39,868 nucleotides of DNA from an uncultured Elusimicrobia bacterium (GCA_903873295.1 CAIQNV010000065.1:1-39868), one strand, 5' to 3'; numbered from the stretch's first letter, positions 13,897 through 24,343 are shown. Program-made: numbers and translations. Notes: generated by a model not told the origin, from the letters alone.

Positions 13897-16470
13897 TTAC
13901 CTGAGCCTTTTTTTCCAGTCGCCTATGGCGGCCAGGGCCTGCAGCGGGGTCATATTGTCGGTATCGCACATCGTCACTTCGTCCAGCACCGGGTGGCTGG
14001 AGAAAATTGGCAGCAGGGGGGTCTGGTTCTCGTCCCCAGATTCCACCTGGATATTGCCCTTGGTCTCGAGGATATGCAGGATCTCCCGCGCGCGCGCTAT
14101 GGCCGATTCGGGCAGGCCGGCCAGCTGGGCCACGTGGATGCCGTAGGATTTGTCGGCGGGGCCGGAGCCGATCTTATGCAGGAACACCACCTCGGTCTTG
14201 CCGAGGGCGTTGGTCCACTCCTTCACGGCGATATTGCAGTTCTTTATTCCCTCGAACTTCTCCGCCAGCTCGGTCAGCTCGAAATAATGCGTGGCGAACA
14301 GGACCTTAGGCCCGCCCTCGGGCTTGTACAAGTGCTCCACCACGGCCCAGGCGATAGAGATGCCGTCGAAAGTGGAGGTGCCGCGCCCTACCTCGTCGAG
14401 GAGTATCAGGCTCTTCGGGGTGGCCAGGCGCAGGATGGCGGAGGTCTCCCTCATTTCCACCATAAAAGTCGACTCGCCGCGGGCCATGCGGTCCTGCGCG
14501 CCTATCCGCGTCATTATGCGGTCCGTTATGCCGATCTCGGCGGCCCGCGCCGGAACGAAGGAGCCCATCTGCGCCATTATCACGGCCACGGCCGCCTGGC
14601 GCAGATAGACGCTCTTGCCGCTCATATTGGGGCCGGTGAGTATTATCACGCGCGCCCCCGCATTGCCTATTTCCAGGTCGTTCGGCACGAAAGTTCCCGC
14701 CGGCAGGAAGCGTTCCACGGCGGGGTGGCGGCCCTCCTCCACCTTAAGCAGGTCCCCCGAATTCACGCGCGGGCGTGAGAATTCGTAGCGCACGGCGCTT
14801 TCGGCCAGGGCGTAGAACACGTCCAACTCGGCCGCGCCCGAGGCGAAGGTCTTTATCTCGCCCAGCGAGGCGCGGACCTTCTCCCGCAGTTCGCCGAAGA
14901 GGTGCGATTCCAGCTTCGACATTTTTTCTTCGGCGCCCAGTATCTTGTTCTCCAGGACCTTCAGCTCCTCGGTGATATAGCGCTCGGCGTTGACCAGCGT
15001 CTGCTTGCGCACGAAATAATGCGGCACCTTGGGGGTCTGCGCCTTGGAGACCTCGATGTAATAGCCGAAAATGCCGTTATAGCCCACCTTCAGCGTCGGG
15101 ATCCCGGTCTTTTCCTTTTCGTTCAGCTCTATGTCCGTAAGCAGCTTCTGGCTGTCGCGCCGCACGGAGCGCAGCTCGTCCAGCTCCGCGCTCGCGCCTT
15201 CTCGCATCACGCCGCCGTCGGAAAGGCGCGCCGGGGGATTTTCCGCCAGGTCTTTTTCAAGCCCGGAGCGCAGGCCGTTAAGCGCGGACGAAACCGCGTC
15301 CAGGCGGGAGGCCAGCTCCGGCGCACATTCAAAAAAGCCCGCGGAGCTTAAAAGCAGCTTAAGCCTGGGCAGCTGCCCCAGCGCCTTGCGCACGGCGGCC
15401 AGGTCGCGCGGGGAGGCGCTCAGGTTTATCACGCGGCCGAGCAGGCGCTCGATGTCGGGCACCTGGGCCAGGATGTCGCCCAGCTGCTCCCGCGCCTCGC
15501 GGCTTTCGGCCAGGAAGGCGGTGAAGGCCTGGCGCGAAAGTATCTCGCGCAGATCGCAAAGCGGCTCCAGTATCCAGCGGCGCAGCAGGCGCGAGCCCAT
15601 GGAGGTTTTAGCTAGGTCCAGTACGCCCCAGAGGGTCTTTGAGTCGTCGCCGTCGGGCGAGGAAACAAGCTCCAGCGTTTTTATGGCGGATTCGTCCAGC
15701 TGCAGGCGGTTCGAGGGCTCGTAATAAGAGGGGGAGAACACTTCCTTGAGGCCGGGCTGGGTCTGGCGCACGTAGGAGGTGGCCTCCAGGGCGGTCTTCA
15801 TGGCCAGCTTATGGTTCTGCCAGACGGCCTGCGAAGCCCAGGCCGGCATGGCCGTTTCGGTCCTGCTGTATTCGGTAAGCGGCACGGGACCGAAGTCAAG
15901 GCCGCGCTTTTTTATTTCTTTCACGGTCCTGGCATTGGCCAGTATTTCAGCGGGGCCTGTTTTAGAGATAAAAGAGAGAAGCTGATACAGATCCGGATCG
16001 TTAAGGTTCTGCGTGGCCAGAAAATCTCCGGTGGAGGCGTCGAAGGAGGCCAGCCCCCAGCCCACTATATCCAGGTCGAGGGCGACCAGATACCTCGAGG
16101 CGCGGGGCTGCAGCAGCTCATCCTCTACCACCGTGCCCGGGGTAATAAGCCGCACCACTTCGCGCTTGAACAGCTTGGCCTTTTTGGCGTCCCCGCCCGG
16201 GGCCACCTGCTCGCAGATGGCCACCTTGTGCCCGGCGGAAAGAAGCCGGTAGATATAGTTGGACGCCGCATGGTGCGGCACGCCGCACATGGGTACGCCC
16301 TGCCTGGCGGTAAGAGTGAGGCCGAGCGCCGCGCTCGCGGTCCTCGCGTCCTCGTAGAACATCTCGTAAAAATCGCCCAGCCGGAAAAAAAGCAAAGCGT
16401 GGGGATAAGCGCTCTTCAGCGACTGGTACTGCTGCATCAAAGGCGTTTCGGGGGTTTCTGTCTGGGTCAT
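13897..16470 (-). CDS. mutS: DNA mismatch repair protein MutS
   Basis: An 857-residue protein, the usual MutS length. The N-terminal mismatch-binding domain has the diagnostic Phe-x-Glu motif (Phe34-Tyr-Glu36 in Gly-Asp-Phe-Tyr-Glu-Met-Phe). A connector, lever and clamp region follows. The C-terminal ATPase has Walker A Gly-Pro-Asn-Met-Ser-Gly-Lys-Ser (613-620), a Walker B/D-loop region Leu-Leu-Asp-Glu-Val-Gly-Arg-Gly-Thr-Ser, and the His-Tyr-Phe-Glu-Leu switch. It recognises base mismatches and recruits MutL; no mutL is in the window. It sits in a same-strand cluster 45 bases after the dihydrouridine synthase gene, and the DUF47 gene follows. There is no clear Shine-Dalgarno sequence before the ATG. 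Confidence 0.97.
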   Translation of the reverse strand: MTQTETPETPLMQQYQSLKSAYPHALLFFRLGDFYEMFYEDARTASAALGLTLTARQGVPMCGVPHHAASNYIYRLLSAGHKVAICEQVAPGGDAKKAKLFKREVVRLITPGTVVEDELLQPRASRYLVALDLDIVGWGLASFDASTGDFLATQNLNDPDLYQLLSFISKTGPAEILANARTVKEIKKRGLDFGPVPLTEYSRTETAMPAWASQAVWQNHKLAMKTALEATSYVRQTQPGLKEVFSPSYYEPSNRLQLDESAIKTLELVSSPDGDDSKTLWGVLDLAKTSMGSRLLRRWILEPLCDLREILSRQAFTAFLAESREAREQLGDILAQVPDIERLLGRVINLSASPRDLAAVRKALGQLPRLKLLLSSAGFFECAPELASRLDAVSSALNGLRSGLEKDLAENPPARLSDGGVMREGASAELDELRSVRRDSQKLLTDIELNEKEKTGIPTLKVGYNGIFGYYIEVSKAQTPKVPHYFVRKQTLVNAERYITEELKVLENKILGAEEKMSKLESHLFGELREKVRASLGEIKTFASGAAELDVFYALAESAVRYEFSRPRVNSGDLLKVEEGRHPAVERFLPAGTFVPNDLEIGNAGARVIILTGPNMSGKSVYLRQAAVAVIMAQMGSFVPARAAEIGITDRIMTRIGAQDRMARGESTFMVEMRETSAILRLATPKSLILLDEVGRGTSTFDGISIAWAVVEHLYKPEGGPKVLFATHYFELTELAEKFEGIKNCNIAVKEWTNALGKTEVVFLHKIGSGPADKSYGIHVAQLAGLPESAIARAREILHILETKGNIQVESGDENQTPLLPIFSSHPVLDEVTMCDTDNMTPLQALAAIGDWKKRLR

Positions 16471-16515
16471 AAGATCAGCGGAACAGCCGCGCGCGCGGGC
16501 CGCCCGGCGGCCTCC

Positions 16516-17490
16516 CTATTCGGTATATTGTATCAAAAGGGCTTCGGCCTCTTTAAGGGTTTTCAGCCGCATGAAGGCGCTACGCGCGCCGGCGGCGCCC
16601 GGCAGGCCTTTCAGCCAGTAGCCCACCAGCTTGCGCGCGCGCGCCAAGCCGCGCTCCTCGCCGTAAATCCCGGCGTTCAGCTCAAGGAAACGCAGAAAGA
16701 GTTTCATGCGGACGGCCGGGGAGACGGGAGAGGTCGGGCCGCCGGAAAGCCCGGCCGCTATCTCGGCGAAAACGGCGGGGTTGAACACGGCGGCTCGCCC
16801 CACCGCCACCCCGGCGCAGCCGGCCTCCAGCATGGCGCGGGCGCCGGAGGCGTTCTCCACGCCGCCGTTGCCGAAAACAGGGATCTTTACCGCGGCCGCG
16901 GTCTCCGCCATGGCCGCCAGGTCTACCGGCCCGGAGTGAAACTGCGAAGCGGGCCTGCCGTGCAGGGTTATAGCCGCGGCGCCGGCCTCCTCGCAAATCC
17001 GCGCCAGGAGAGGGCCCAGGGTCTCCCCCGCGGTAAGACCGACGCGGAACTTGACCGTTACGGGGATCTTCACGCTTTTTACCATCCGCGAAATTATATC
17101 GCCCAGCAGCGGAGGGGTCTTCATCAGGGCGGACCCCGCGCCGGAGCGCATGACTTTTTTTACCGGGCAGCCGGCGTTGACGTCGACGATGTCGGCCCCG
17201 GCCCGCTCGGCGGCCTGCGCCGCCAGCGCCATAGAAGAGGGGTCGGCGCCGAACACCTGGATCGCGGCGGGACGCTCCCCGGGCAGCAGCTTCAGCATCT
17301 GGAAGGATTTTTTATTGCCGTATTTCAGGCTCTCGGCGGAAACCATCTCGGTCACCACAAGCCCGGCGCCGCCCTCGGCGGCAAGTATCCTGAAGGCGGC
17401 GTTGGTTATGCCGGCCATGGGGGCCAGCGCCAGATTGTTTTTAAGGTTCACGCTCCCTATCGAAAGCGGCCGCAGAAGTTTTTCAGTCAC
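16516..17490 (-). CDS. tRNA-dihydrouridine synthase (DusB-like)
   Basis: A 324-residue FMN-dependent TIM-barrel enzyme that reduces uridine to dihydrouridine in the tRNA D-loop. Seen in the sequence are the FMN-binding start Ala-Pro-Met-Ala-Gly-Ile-Thr-Asn, the Asn-Ala-Gly-Cys-Pro motif with the catalytic cysteine, Val-Lys-Phe-Arg-Val-Gly, Thr-Leu-His-Gly-Arg and Gly-Asn-Gly-Gly-Val. The active-site set is complete. The Thr-Glu-Met-Val-Ser-Ala region is closest to DusB. The start is a GTG that overlaps the TGA of the upstream gene (GTGA), so the two genes are translationally coupled. Confidence 0.93.
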   Translation of the reverse strand: MTEKLLRPLSIGSVNLKNNLALAPMAGITNAAFRILAAEGGAGLVVTEMVSAESLKYGNKKSFQMLKLLPGERPAAIQVFGADPSSMALAAQAAERAGADIVDVNAGCPVKKVMRSGAGSALMKTPPLLGDIISRMVKSVKIPVTVKFRVGLTAGETLGPLLARICEEAGAAAITLHGRPASQFHSGPVDLAAMAETAAAVKIPVFGNGGVENASGARAMLEAGCAGVAVGRAAVFNPAVFAEIAAGLSGGPTSPVSPAVRMKLFLRFLELNAGIYGEERGLARARKLVGYWLKGLPGAAGARSAFMRLKTLKEAEALLIQYTE

Positions 17491-18260
17491 GGGTTCAGCG
17501 CGTAATTGCCGTCGTGGGCGTATTGGAAGTCGCGCGGGGCGCGGCGGAAAACAGGGCCCGTTTCACTCTTGGGGGCGCCGACTTTCCTGAGCACGTCCAA
17601 CTGGAAGGCGGAGGCTTTGTCCTCGATATAAAGAATGGCGTCCAGCCCTTTATAGTTGAAGCGGGCCGGATTAACGTCCAGAGCCCGCTCGTCTTTTTCC
17701 CCGGGCAGCGGCGGGGCCGGGCGGCTTTTCTTATTCCTGGTCAGCGTATACCAGGCGTGCCAGCCCTGATGGGCGATGATGCCGGCGCACCAGGTGAGCG
17801 AGCGGAAAGCCTGGGCGTTGGAGAGGGCAGCCACCGGGCGCCCGCCGTCCAGGTAAAATCCGGTCTGGTCCTCATTGCGGATGATATAGAGGTTTTTCCT
17901 CAAAAAAAGGAAAGTGTCGCGGTCGGCCATCCAGACCAGCTTAAGAGCGTGTGTAACCTGTCCTTTGAACTCCGGCGGGCCCTGTATCTCGATGCCGGCT
18001 TTGGGATCGTAGGCTTCGGGCAGGCGGGCGGCCTCCGCGCCGCTCCCGCGCGCGGAACTTACGGGGGAGGCGGAGTTTGCCGCCGCCGGCGAAGACGCGG
18101 CGCCGAAGAGTTTCCCCGTTGGCGCCGCGGCCGGTTCCTGGGCGCGGGGCTGCGCGCGCCCGGAGATATAAAACCAGACCCCGCCGCCCATCAGCAGCAG
18201 CGGCAGGAAGGCCAGCACTTTGTGTGTGCGGAAGAAACTTTTATGCTCTATTTCAGTCAT
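17487..18260 (-). CDS. Membrane-anchored protein of unknown function, possible degenerate zincin
   Basis: A 257-residue protein with a short cytoplasmic tail, one transmembrane segment (about 14-33), an Ala/Pro/Ser-rich linker (about 35-80) and an external globular domain (about 85-257). Inside that domain, Ile-Ile-Ala-His-Gln-Gly-Trp-His-Ala-Trp, followed about 45 residues later by Tyr-Ile-Glu-Asp-Lys-Ala-x-Ala-Phe-Gln, resembles the HExxH...E arrangement of metallopeptidases. The catalytic Glu position holds Gln, however. It may bind zinc without being a peptidase, or the likeness may be chance. Its stop overlaps the start of the dihydrouridine synthase gene, so it heads that cluster. Confidence 0.7.
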   Translation of the reverse strand: MTEIEHKSFFRTHKVLAFLPLLLMGGGVWFYISGRAQPRAQEPAAAPTGKLFGAASSPAAANSASPVSSARGSGAEAARLPEAYDPKAGIEIQGPPEFKGQVTHALKLVWMADRDTFLFLRKNLYIIRNEDQTGFYLDGGRPVAALSNAQAFRSLTWCAGIIAHQGWHAWYTLTRNKKSRPAPPLPGEKDERALDVNPARFNYKGLDAILYIEDKASAFQLDVLRKVGAPKSETGPVFRRAPRDFQYAHDGNYALNP

Positions 18261-18281
18261 ACATCGGAACTGCTGACGGCA

Positions 18282-18346
18282 GAGACACAGAGGACACGAA
18301 GTTTCACGGAGTTTTTCTCTGTGTTTCTCTGTGCCCTCTGTGTCTC
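18282..18346. repeat. Imperfect inverted repeat of the GAGACACAGAGG type
   Basis: The left arm begins GAGACACAGAGG (18282-18293) and the right arm ends CCTCTGTGTCTC (18335-18346), a perfect 12-bp outer stem. The inner arms match only partly and are built of CTCTGTG-like units. It fills the gap between the zinc-ribbon gene and the downstream membrane-protein gene on the same strand. A T-rich stretch inside and after it could aid termination or mRNA protection. Confidence 0.6.
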
Positions 18347-18375
18347 CGTGTTTTTCTTGCTGCCGGACCGTTGCT

Positions 18376-18777
18376 TTACTTCAGCGCTTTCAGGTAGGAG
18401 TTATAGAAAGCCTGAAGCTCGCTGTCGGCGTCCTGGAATTCAAGGACATGCTTTTTACAGCCGCGGCGCGAGCAGATCTGCACCTTGCCGCCGGCCTTCA
18501 GTTCAAAGGCTATCATCTGCGAGCCGCAGGCGTCGCATTTGCGGGTGCTCTTCAGATCGGCCTTGCAATGGGGGCAGCGGAAGCCGGCCACCTTACCCAC
18601 CGGCATGTTCAGGGCCGTCTCGACAAGGTAGCTGCCGTAGAGCGAGCTCATATAGAGCGGTGCGTGTTTGCCCGCGTAGGTCAGGTTGACCTCTATCGAG
18701 CCGGCATTATCCAGCTTCTTTTTGGAATTCATCAGCGATTTGCGGCAATGGGGACATTTAACGAGAATGCTTACCAT
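18376..18777 (-). CDS. Small zinc-ribbon protein
   Basis: A 133-residue protein with four Cys-rich knuckles: Cys-Pro-His-Cys (8-11), a second Cys-Pro-His-Cys and a Cys-Asp-Ala-Cys in mid-protein, and a Cys-x4-Cys near the C-terminus. These suggest two zinc sites. Between the first two knuckles is a stretch of about 60 residues without cysteine. The ATG at 18777 is chosen because TGGAGG lies about 6 bases upstream; the frame runs further up but without a ribosome site. Function is unknown: zinc ribbons of this type occur in nucleic-acid-binding and assembly proteins. It is followed by the inverted repeat at 18282-18346. Confidence 0.75.
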   Translation of the reverse strand: MVSILVKCPHCRKSLMNSKKKLDNAGSIEVNLTYAGKHAPLYMSSLYGSYLVETALNMPVGKVAGFRCPHCKADLKSTRKCDACGSQMIAFELKAGGKVQICSRRGCKKHVLEFQDADSELQAFYNSYLKALK

Positions 18778-18828
18778 GGAAACCTCCAGAAAACCCAAGC
18801 GGGCTGCCGGCCGTCCGGCGCCTGACAA

Positions 18829-19266
18829 TCCGATATGATATCAAATTATCTTTGATCTCTTCCCCGCGCTTGTTAAGGCCGCCCTGTGGGACCGGGCTAG
18901 TCTTCGGACGGGGCGGGTTAGATTATTCCGTGAGAATCCCCTTCCGAACCCTGTTGGCGGTATTCTTCCGGGGCGCAGGTCTTAACAGAGGACTTAGTAA
19001 TACCTCTTACCTGACTTTCTCGATTACTGTATATGTTCGTCATCTCAGTCATCTATAAGAGCAGGCTGTTTATAGTGTTAAAGCGGTTGAGATCATAGGG
19101 GAAAGTTGTTAACAGTTTATCCGATTTTATTGACAGAGCTAACAAAATTCGTGTCCATCAACGAACGATACCAAGTTCCCAACAATTTTTTAGAGATATC
19201 CGGTTTAGGATTCCGTCGCGCTAGGCGCCGTCTTGAAAACGGCAGAATAACTGTTAGACTATACCT
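18829..19266. other. Gene-free, A+T-richer stretch
   Basis: About 440 bases with no convincing gene. Short open frames here have no domain, no ribosome site and unusual composition. The part from about 19010 to 19200 is clearly richer in A+T than its surroundings and includes TTGACA (19130-19135) and TGTTAACA. A candidate promoter for the 19267 gene lies at its right end. Confidence 0.5.
19233..19260 (+). promoter_or_regulatory. Candidate promoter of the secreted beta-propeller cassette, possibly leaderless
   Basis: TTGAAA (19233-19238), a 16-base spacer and TAGACT (19255-19260) lie exactly six bases before the ATG at 19267. There is no Shine-Dalgarno sequence. Confidence 0.4.
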
Positions 19267-19788
19267 ATGCTTTCCAAGCGCCGCCGCGTAATATCTCACC
19301 AGGGGAAAGCCCTTTCCGCGTCCCTCGCCGCTTTGGCCGCCGCAATATTTTTTTCTACGGTCTCGGCAGCACAGGATAACGCGGCCGGGCGCTGGGCGCT
19401 GGGCCTTGAATATCCCGGCATATCCGCCAGGTATTACTTTTCCCCCGCGTCTTCACTGGAAGCCCGCTTTCAGAACGCGGACGGCGTTTCCGTTCTCAGC
19501 GCGCGCTGGAACCGCCATGCCCGACGGCAGAGCGCGCTTCTGCCGCTTTACGGGGCTGAGCTGGGAGCGGTCTCTTTTAAAGGCCGGACCAGCAAGGGCG
19601 GCGGCTTCGCGCTGGGGATCTTCGGCGGGGTGGAGAGGTTTTTCTCGCGCAGCTCCTCCGTTCAGGCGGACGCCGGCCCCTATCTGGTCAATATCGCTGA
19701 CGAACGCACTCAAATAACGGAAGGCGGGCTGGTGTTCGCCGTAAATTTCGGGATAAACTATTATTTTAATTCCGGGGGCGGGAAATGA
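19267..19788 (+). CDS. Exported small beta-barrel-like protein of unknown function
   Basis: A 173-residue protein with a basic N-terminus (Lys-Arg-Arg-Arg), a hydrophobic stretch and a likely signal cleavage near Val-Ser-Ala-Ala (about residue 35). The mature part alternates short aromatic strands and Gly-rich turns (Ala-Leu-Gly-Ile-Phe-Gly-Gly-Val-Glu-Arg-Phe) and ends with Phe-Gly-Ile-Asn-Tyr-Tyr-Phe. This pattern is typical of small outer-membrane beta-barrels, but no named family is recognised. It overlaps the following beta-propeller gene by 4 bases (ATGA), so the two are co-translated and probably work together at the cell envelope. Confidence 0.7.
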   Translation: MLSKRRRVISHQGKALSASLAALAAAIFFSTVSAAQDNAAGRWALGLEYPGISARYYFSPASSLEARFQNADGVSVLSARWNRHARRQSALLPLYGAELGAVSFKGRTSKGGGFALGIFGGVERFFSRSSSVQADAGPYLVNIADERTQITEGGLVFAVNFGINYYFNSGGGK

Positions 19789-21203
19789 GAAAGACGATAG
19801 CCGCCGCAATGCTCTTGACCGCCGCCCTGTGCCAGCCAGCCCTCTGCGGCTTTAAGATCGGCCTGGTCGGAGCGGTCAAGGGCAAAGTGGAGCAGCTGGA
19901 TAAAAAGACGGCGAAAGAATATTTCGTTCCCGTATCCGCCAATACGCCCCCGCCGGTAATACCCGGACTCTGCGATCCCGCCAGGATGAAATGGTGCAAG
20001 CAGGGAGATATCTTCTATTATTCCGCCCCGGCCATAGGCGACGATGGCACTATCTACGCCGGGACCTCCAAGCACTTTGTCTGGTATTTCAATTACTGGA
20101 ATAAGGGGCTGACGCCGCCGACCACCGGCTTCGGCCTGCTGGCGATGAACCCGGCAGACGGCTCCGAAAAATGGAGGGCCCTTACCGGCAAGCCAGCCAG
20201 GGGCGGCGCCGTCATAGCCCCGGACGGGACCATTTATATGGTGTTCGAGAACCTGGGCAGCGCGCTCGGCGACACGCGCGAGGACCTTTACGCGATAACC
20301 TCCACCGGCACGGTCAAATGGATCTATCAAGGAATCGGCGGCTACTGGGAGATCGGCGGGCTTACCCCGGCGCTGGCCGCCGACGGCACCATTTACGTGC
20401 AGGGCAGCAGGCTCTGGGCCTTCAACCCCGACGGCACCAGGAAGTGGGATGTTTCCAACGGCGATCCTTATGAATATGTGATCTTCTCTTCGCCGGTGGT
20501 GGGTCCCGACGGCACCATTTACGCCGTCTGCTGGCCCACAGAAGAAACCATCTGCGCCTACGCCCCGGACGGGACCCGGCTCTGGAGAGGACCGAACCTG
20601 ACCACCTATCCCATAACCTCCTCGCCGGTGATCGGGGCGGACGGCACAGTCTACATCGGCGCGCACGACGACCACGGCGAGGCCGGGCCGCTGTGGGGCA
20701 ACGCGTTTTTCGCGATCTCCAGCGGCGCGGTGACGGGCTCTTTGAAATGGGCTTTTTCCACCGGGAATGGGGATGTCCGCGCGTCGGCCTCGATAGATAC
20801 GGACGGCACCCTTTATTTCGGGACCAAGGGCGGCTATACTTTCTACGCCGTGAACCCGGACGGGACCCAGAAATGGTCCTATAATTTCAGCGCGGACGGG
20901 GGGCCCGGCATTGAAGGGGACGTATATAACTCGGCGGCGATAGGGGCGGACGGCTCGATATATTTCGCCAATGAGCTGGGCGCTATTTTCGCCATGAATC
21001 CCGACGGCACGGTGAAGTGGAAGCATACTTCCGGCGCCCAGGCGATAAACTGGTCCTCACCGGCGATAGCCGCGGACGGCACGATGTACATGGGAACCAC
21101 ATATGGTTATTTTTACGCGGTAAAGACCGACAGCCTCGGGCTCAAGACCTCGGCGCAATGGCCAAAATTCCGCGTCGACAACAAGAATACCGGCCGCCGC
21201 TGA
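19785..21203 (+). CDS. Secreted PQQ-type beta-propeller protein
   Basis: A 472-residue protein with a signal peptide (about 1-21, ending Leu-Cys-Gly). It has seven or so repeats of about 50 residues, each with Asp-Gly-Thr-Ile/Leu-Tyr and then Asn-Pro-Asp-Gly-Thr-x-Lys-Trp. These are the blade marks of the PQQ/quinoprotein beta-propeller superfamily, including BamB-like proteins. There is no cofactor-binding dehydrogenase signature, so a scaffold or binding role is more likely than an alcohol dehydrogenase. A Cys pair (Leu-Cys-Asp and Trp-Cys-Lys, about 64-73) before the first blade may form a disulfide. It starts inside the previous gene (ATGA) and ends before a strong terminator. Confidence 0.85.
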   Translation: MRKTIAAAMLLTAALCQPALCGFKIGLVGAVKGKVEQLDKKTAKEYFVPVSANTPPPVIPGLCDPARMKWCKQGDIFYYSAPAIGDDGTIYAGTSKHFVWYFNYWNKGLTPPTTGFGLLAMNPADGSEKWRALTGKPARGGAVIAPDGTIYMVFENLGSALGDTREDLYAITSTGTVKWIYQGIGGYWEIGGLTPALAADGTIYVQGSRLWAFNPDGTRKWDVSNGDPYEYVIFSSPVVGPDGTIYAVCWPTEETICAYAPDGTRLWRGPNLTTYPITSSPVIGADGTVYIGAHDDHGEAGPLWGNAFFAISSGAVTGSLKWAFSTGNGDVRASASIDTDGTLYFGTKGGYTFYAVNPDGTQKWSYNFSADGGPGIEGDVYNSAAIGADGSIYFANELGAIFAMNPDGTVKWKHTSGAQAINWSSPAIAADGTMYMGTTYGYFYAVKTDSLGLKTSAQWPKFRVDNKNTGRR

Positions 21204-21309
21204 CATTCCTGGGCCCGTCAAAAGTCCGGCTCGGGCGGGGCAGCGGCTTTTCGAGGCAAAAGGTACCATCAGGATATTTCCCGTGGCCTGCTGAAGTGCG
21301 GGCGGATGT

Positions 21310-21337
21310 CCGCCGGGGAAACCCGGCGGTTTTATTT
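21310..21337 (+). terminator. Rho-independent terminator of the beta-propeller cassette
   Basis: CCGCCGGG and CCCGGCGG form a perfect 8-bp stem closed by a GAAA tetraloop and followed by TTTTATTT. Confidence 0.85.
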
Positions 21338-21366
21338 TAGACCGGATAAAGATCTCAAATTATCGA

Positions 21367-23313
<1,947 letters not shown>

Positions 23314-23365
23314 AAGATTTTCACCGCGGACCTTCCGCTGTTTACGCTCAGGCCCGGCCCTTCCC

Positions 23366-24343
23366 TTAATGTCCGCCCATCGCCCGGCCGGCGCCGCGGG
23401 GGACGTTAGGCCTGGAGGGCATAAGCGGGTTGGACCCCTCGGCCTGCTGCGGCCTGTAGGTTTTCCCGGTGTACAGCACGGTGTCGCCCTCTTCCAGGCC
23501 CTTGGTCACTTCCACCAGGTCGCCCTGGTCCAGGCCGGTCTCTATCTTCCGATAGACCGGCTTCCCGTCGGTCACTTCCGTTATGACGGCCGTCCTGCCG
23601 GAGGGGTCTATGGTCACGGCGGCCGTGGGGATAAGGAGGGCGTCCCTCTTCCTGGAAACCTCGACCTTGATATTGGCGGTCATCTGCGATTTAAAGAAGG
23701 AAGGCACATTGTCGGGGCGTATCTTGACCGCGTAGGTGATGACATTGCTCTGGTTGGTTCCTTCGTCCAGTATCTGAAAAACCTTGCCGCTCACCGGCTT
23801 ATTAGGATAGGAATCCAGTACGATGGAGGCCGGCTGCCCTTCTTTTATTTTGCCCACGTCGGATTCGTCCACGTTGGCGGCCAGGATAAGCTTGTCCGAA
23901 AGGGCGAAGAGCACGGTGGACTGGCCTACGGTCTGGCCTTCCACCACGTTCTTGAGGATTATGGTGCCGTCGAGCGGCGAAAGGACCTTAATAGGCTTAT
24001 ATGTGTCCTTCCAGTGAGCGTACTGCTCGTCGCTCGTGGCGCGCGCCGCGTCAAGGATGGCCACCCGGTCCTGCGAGCTCATAAGCGCCAGCACTTCCCC
24101 GGTCTTCACGGTGTCGCCTTCCTGCACCAGTATTTCCTCTATCCTGCCGGCGGAGGGGGGGTTGATCTCCACGCGGTTCAGGGGCGCCACGGCGCCGGTG
24201 GTCTCGACGAACTCCGAGATAGGCTTTGAGACGACCTCAAAAGCGGAGTACCGGACCTCCTTCGTCCCGGTCCTGGTCTTCCAGTAATATCCGCCGCCGC
24301 CTATTATAGCGAGGGCGATAACCGCGATCAAAATTTTTTTCAT
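23366..24343 (-). CDS. macA: MacA/HlyD-type periplasmic adaptor protein
   Basis: About 325 residues. An N-terminal membrane anchor (Lys-Lys-Ile-Leu-Ile-Ala-Val, about 2-20) leads to a biotinyl-lipoyl-like domain split in two: Ala-Gly-Arg-Ile-Glu-Glu-Ile-Leu-Val-Gln-Glu-Gly-Asp, and later Ser-Pro-Leu-Asp-Gly-Thr-Ile. A beta-barrel domain and a membrane-proximal domain follow. The helical hairpin between the lipoyl halves is only about 25 residues, far shorter than in typical MacA. The ATG at 24343 is preferred to the one 12 bases upstream because GGAG is well placed for it. The tail is Pro/Gly-rich. It links MacB to the TolC-like channel encoded just upstream. Confidence 0.9.
   Translation of the reverse strand: MKKILIAVIALAIIGGGGYYWKTRTGTKEVRYSAFEVVSKPISEFVETTGAVAPLNRVEINPPSAGRIEEILVQEGDTVKTGEVLALMSSQDRVAILDAARATSDEQYAHWKDTYKPIKVLSPLDGTIILKNVVEGQTVGQSTVLFALSDKLILAANVDESDVGKIKEGQPASIVLDSYPNKPVSGKVFQILDEGTNQSNVITYAVKIRPDNVPSFFKSQMTANIKVEVSRKRDALLIPTAAVTIDPSGRTAVITEVTDGKPVYRKIETGLDQGDLVEVTKGLEEGDTVLYTGKTYRPQQAEGSNPLMPSRPNVPRGAGRAMGGH

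Noticed and set aside
18852-19058. Small plus-strand gene of 68 codons
   Set aside because: No ribosome site, no domain, and the sequence composition is that of the surrounding non-coding stretch.
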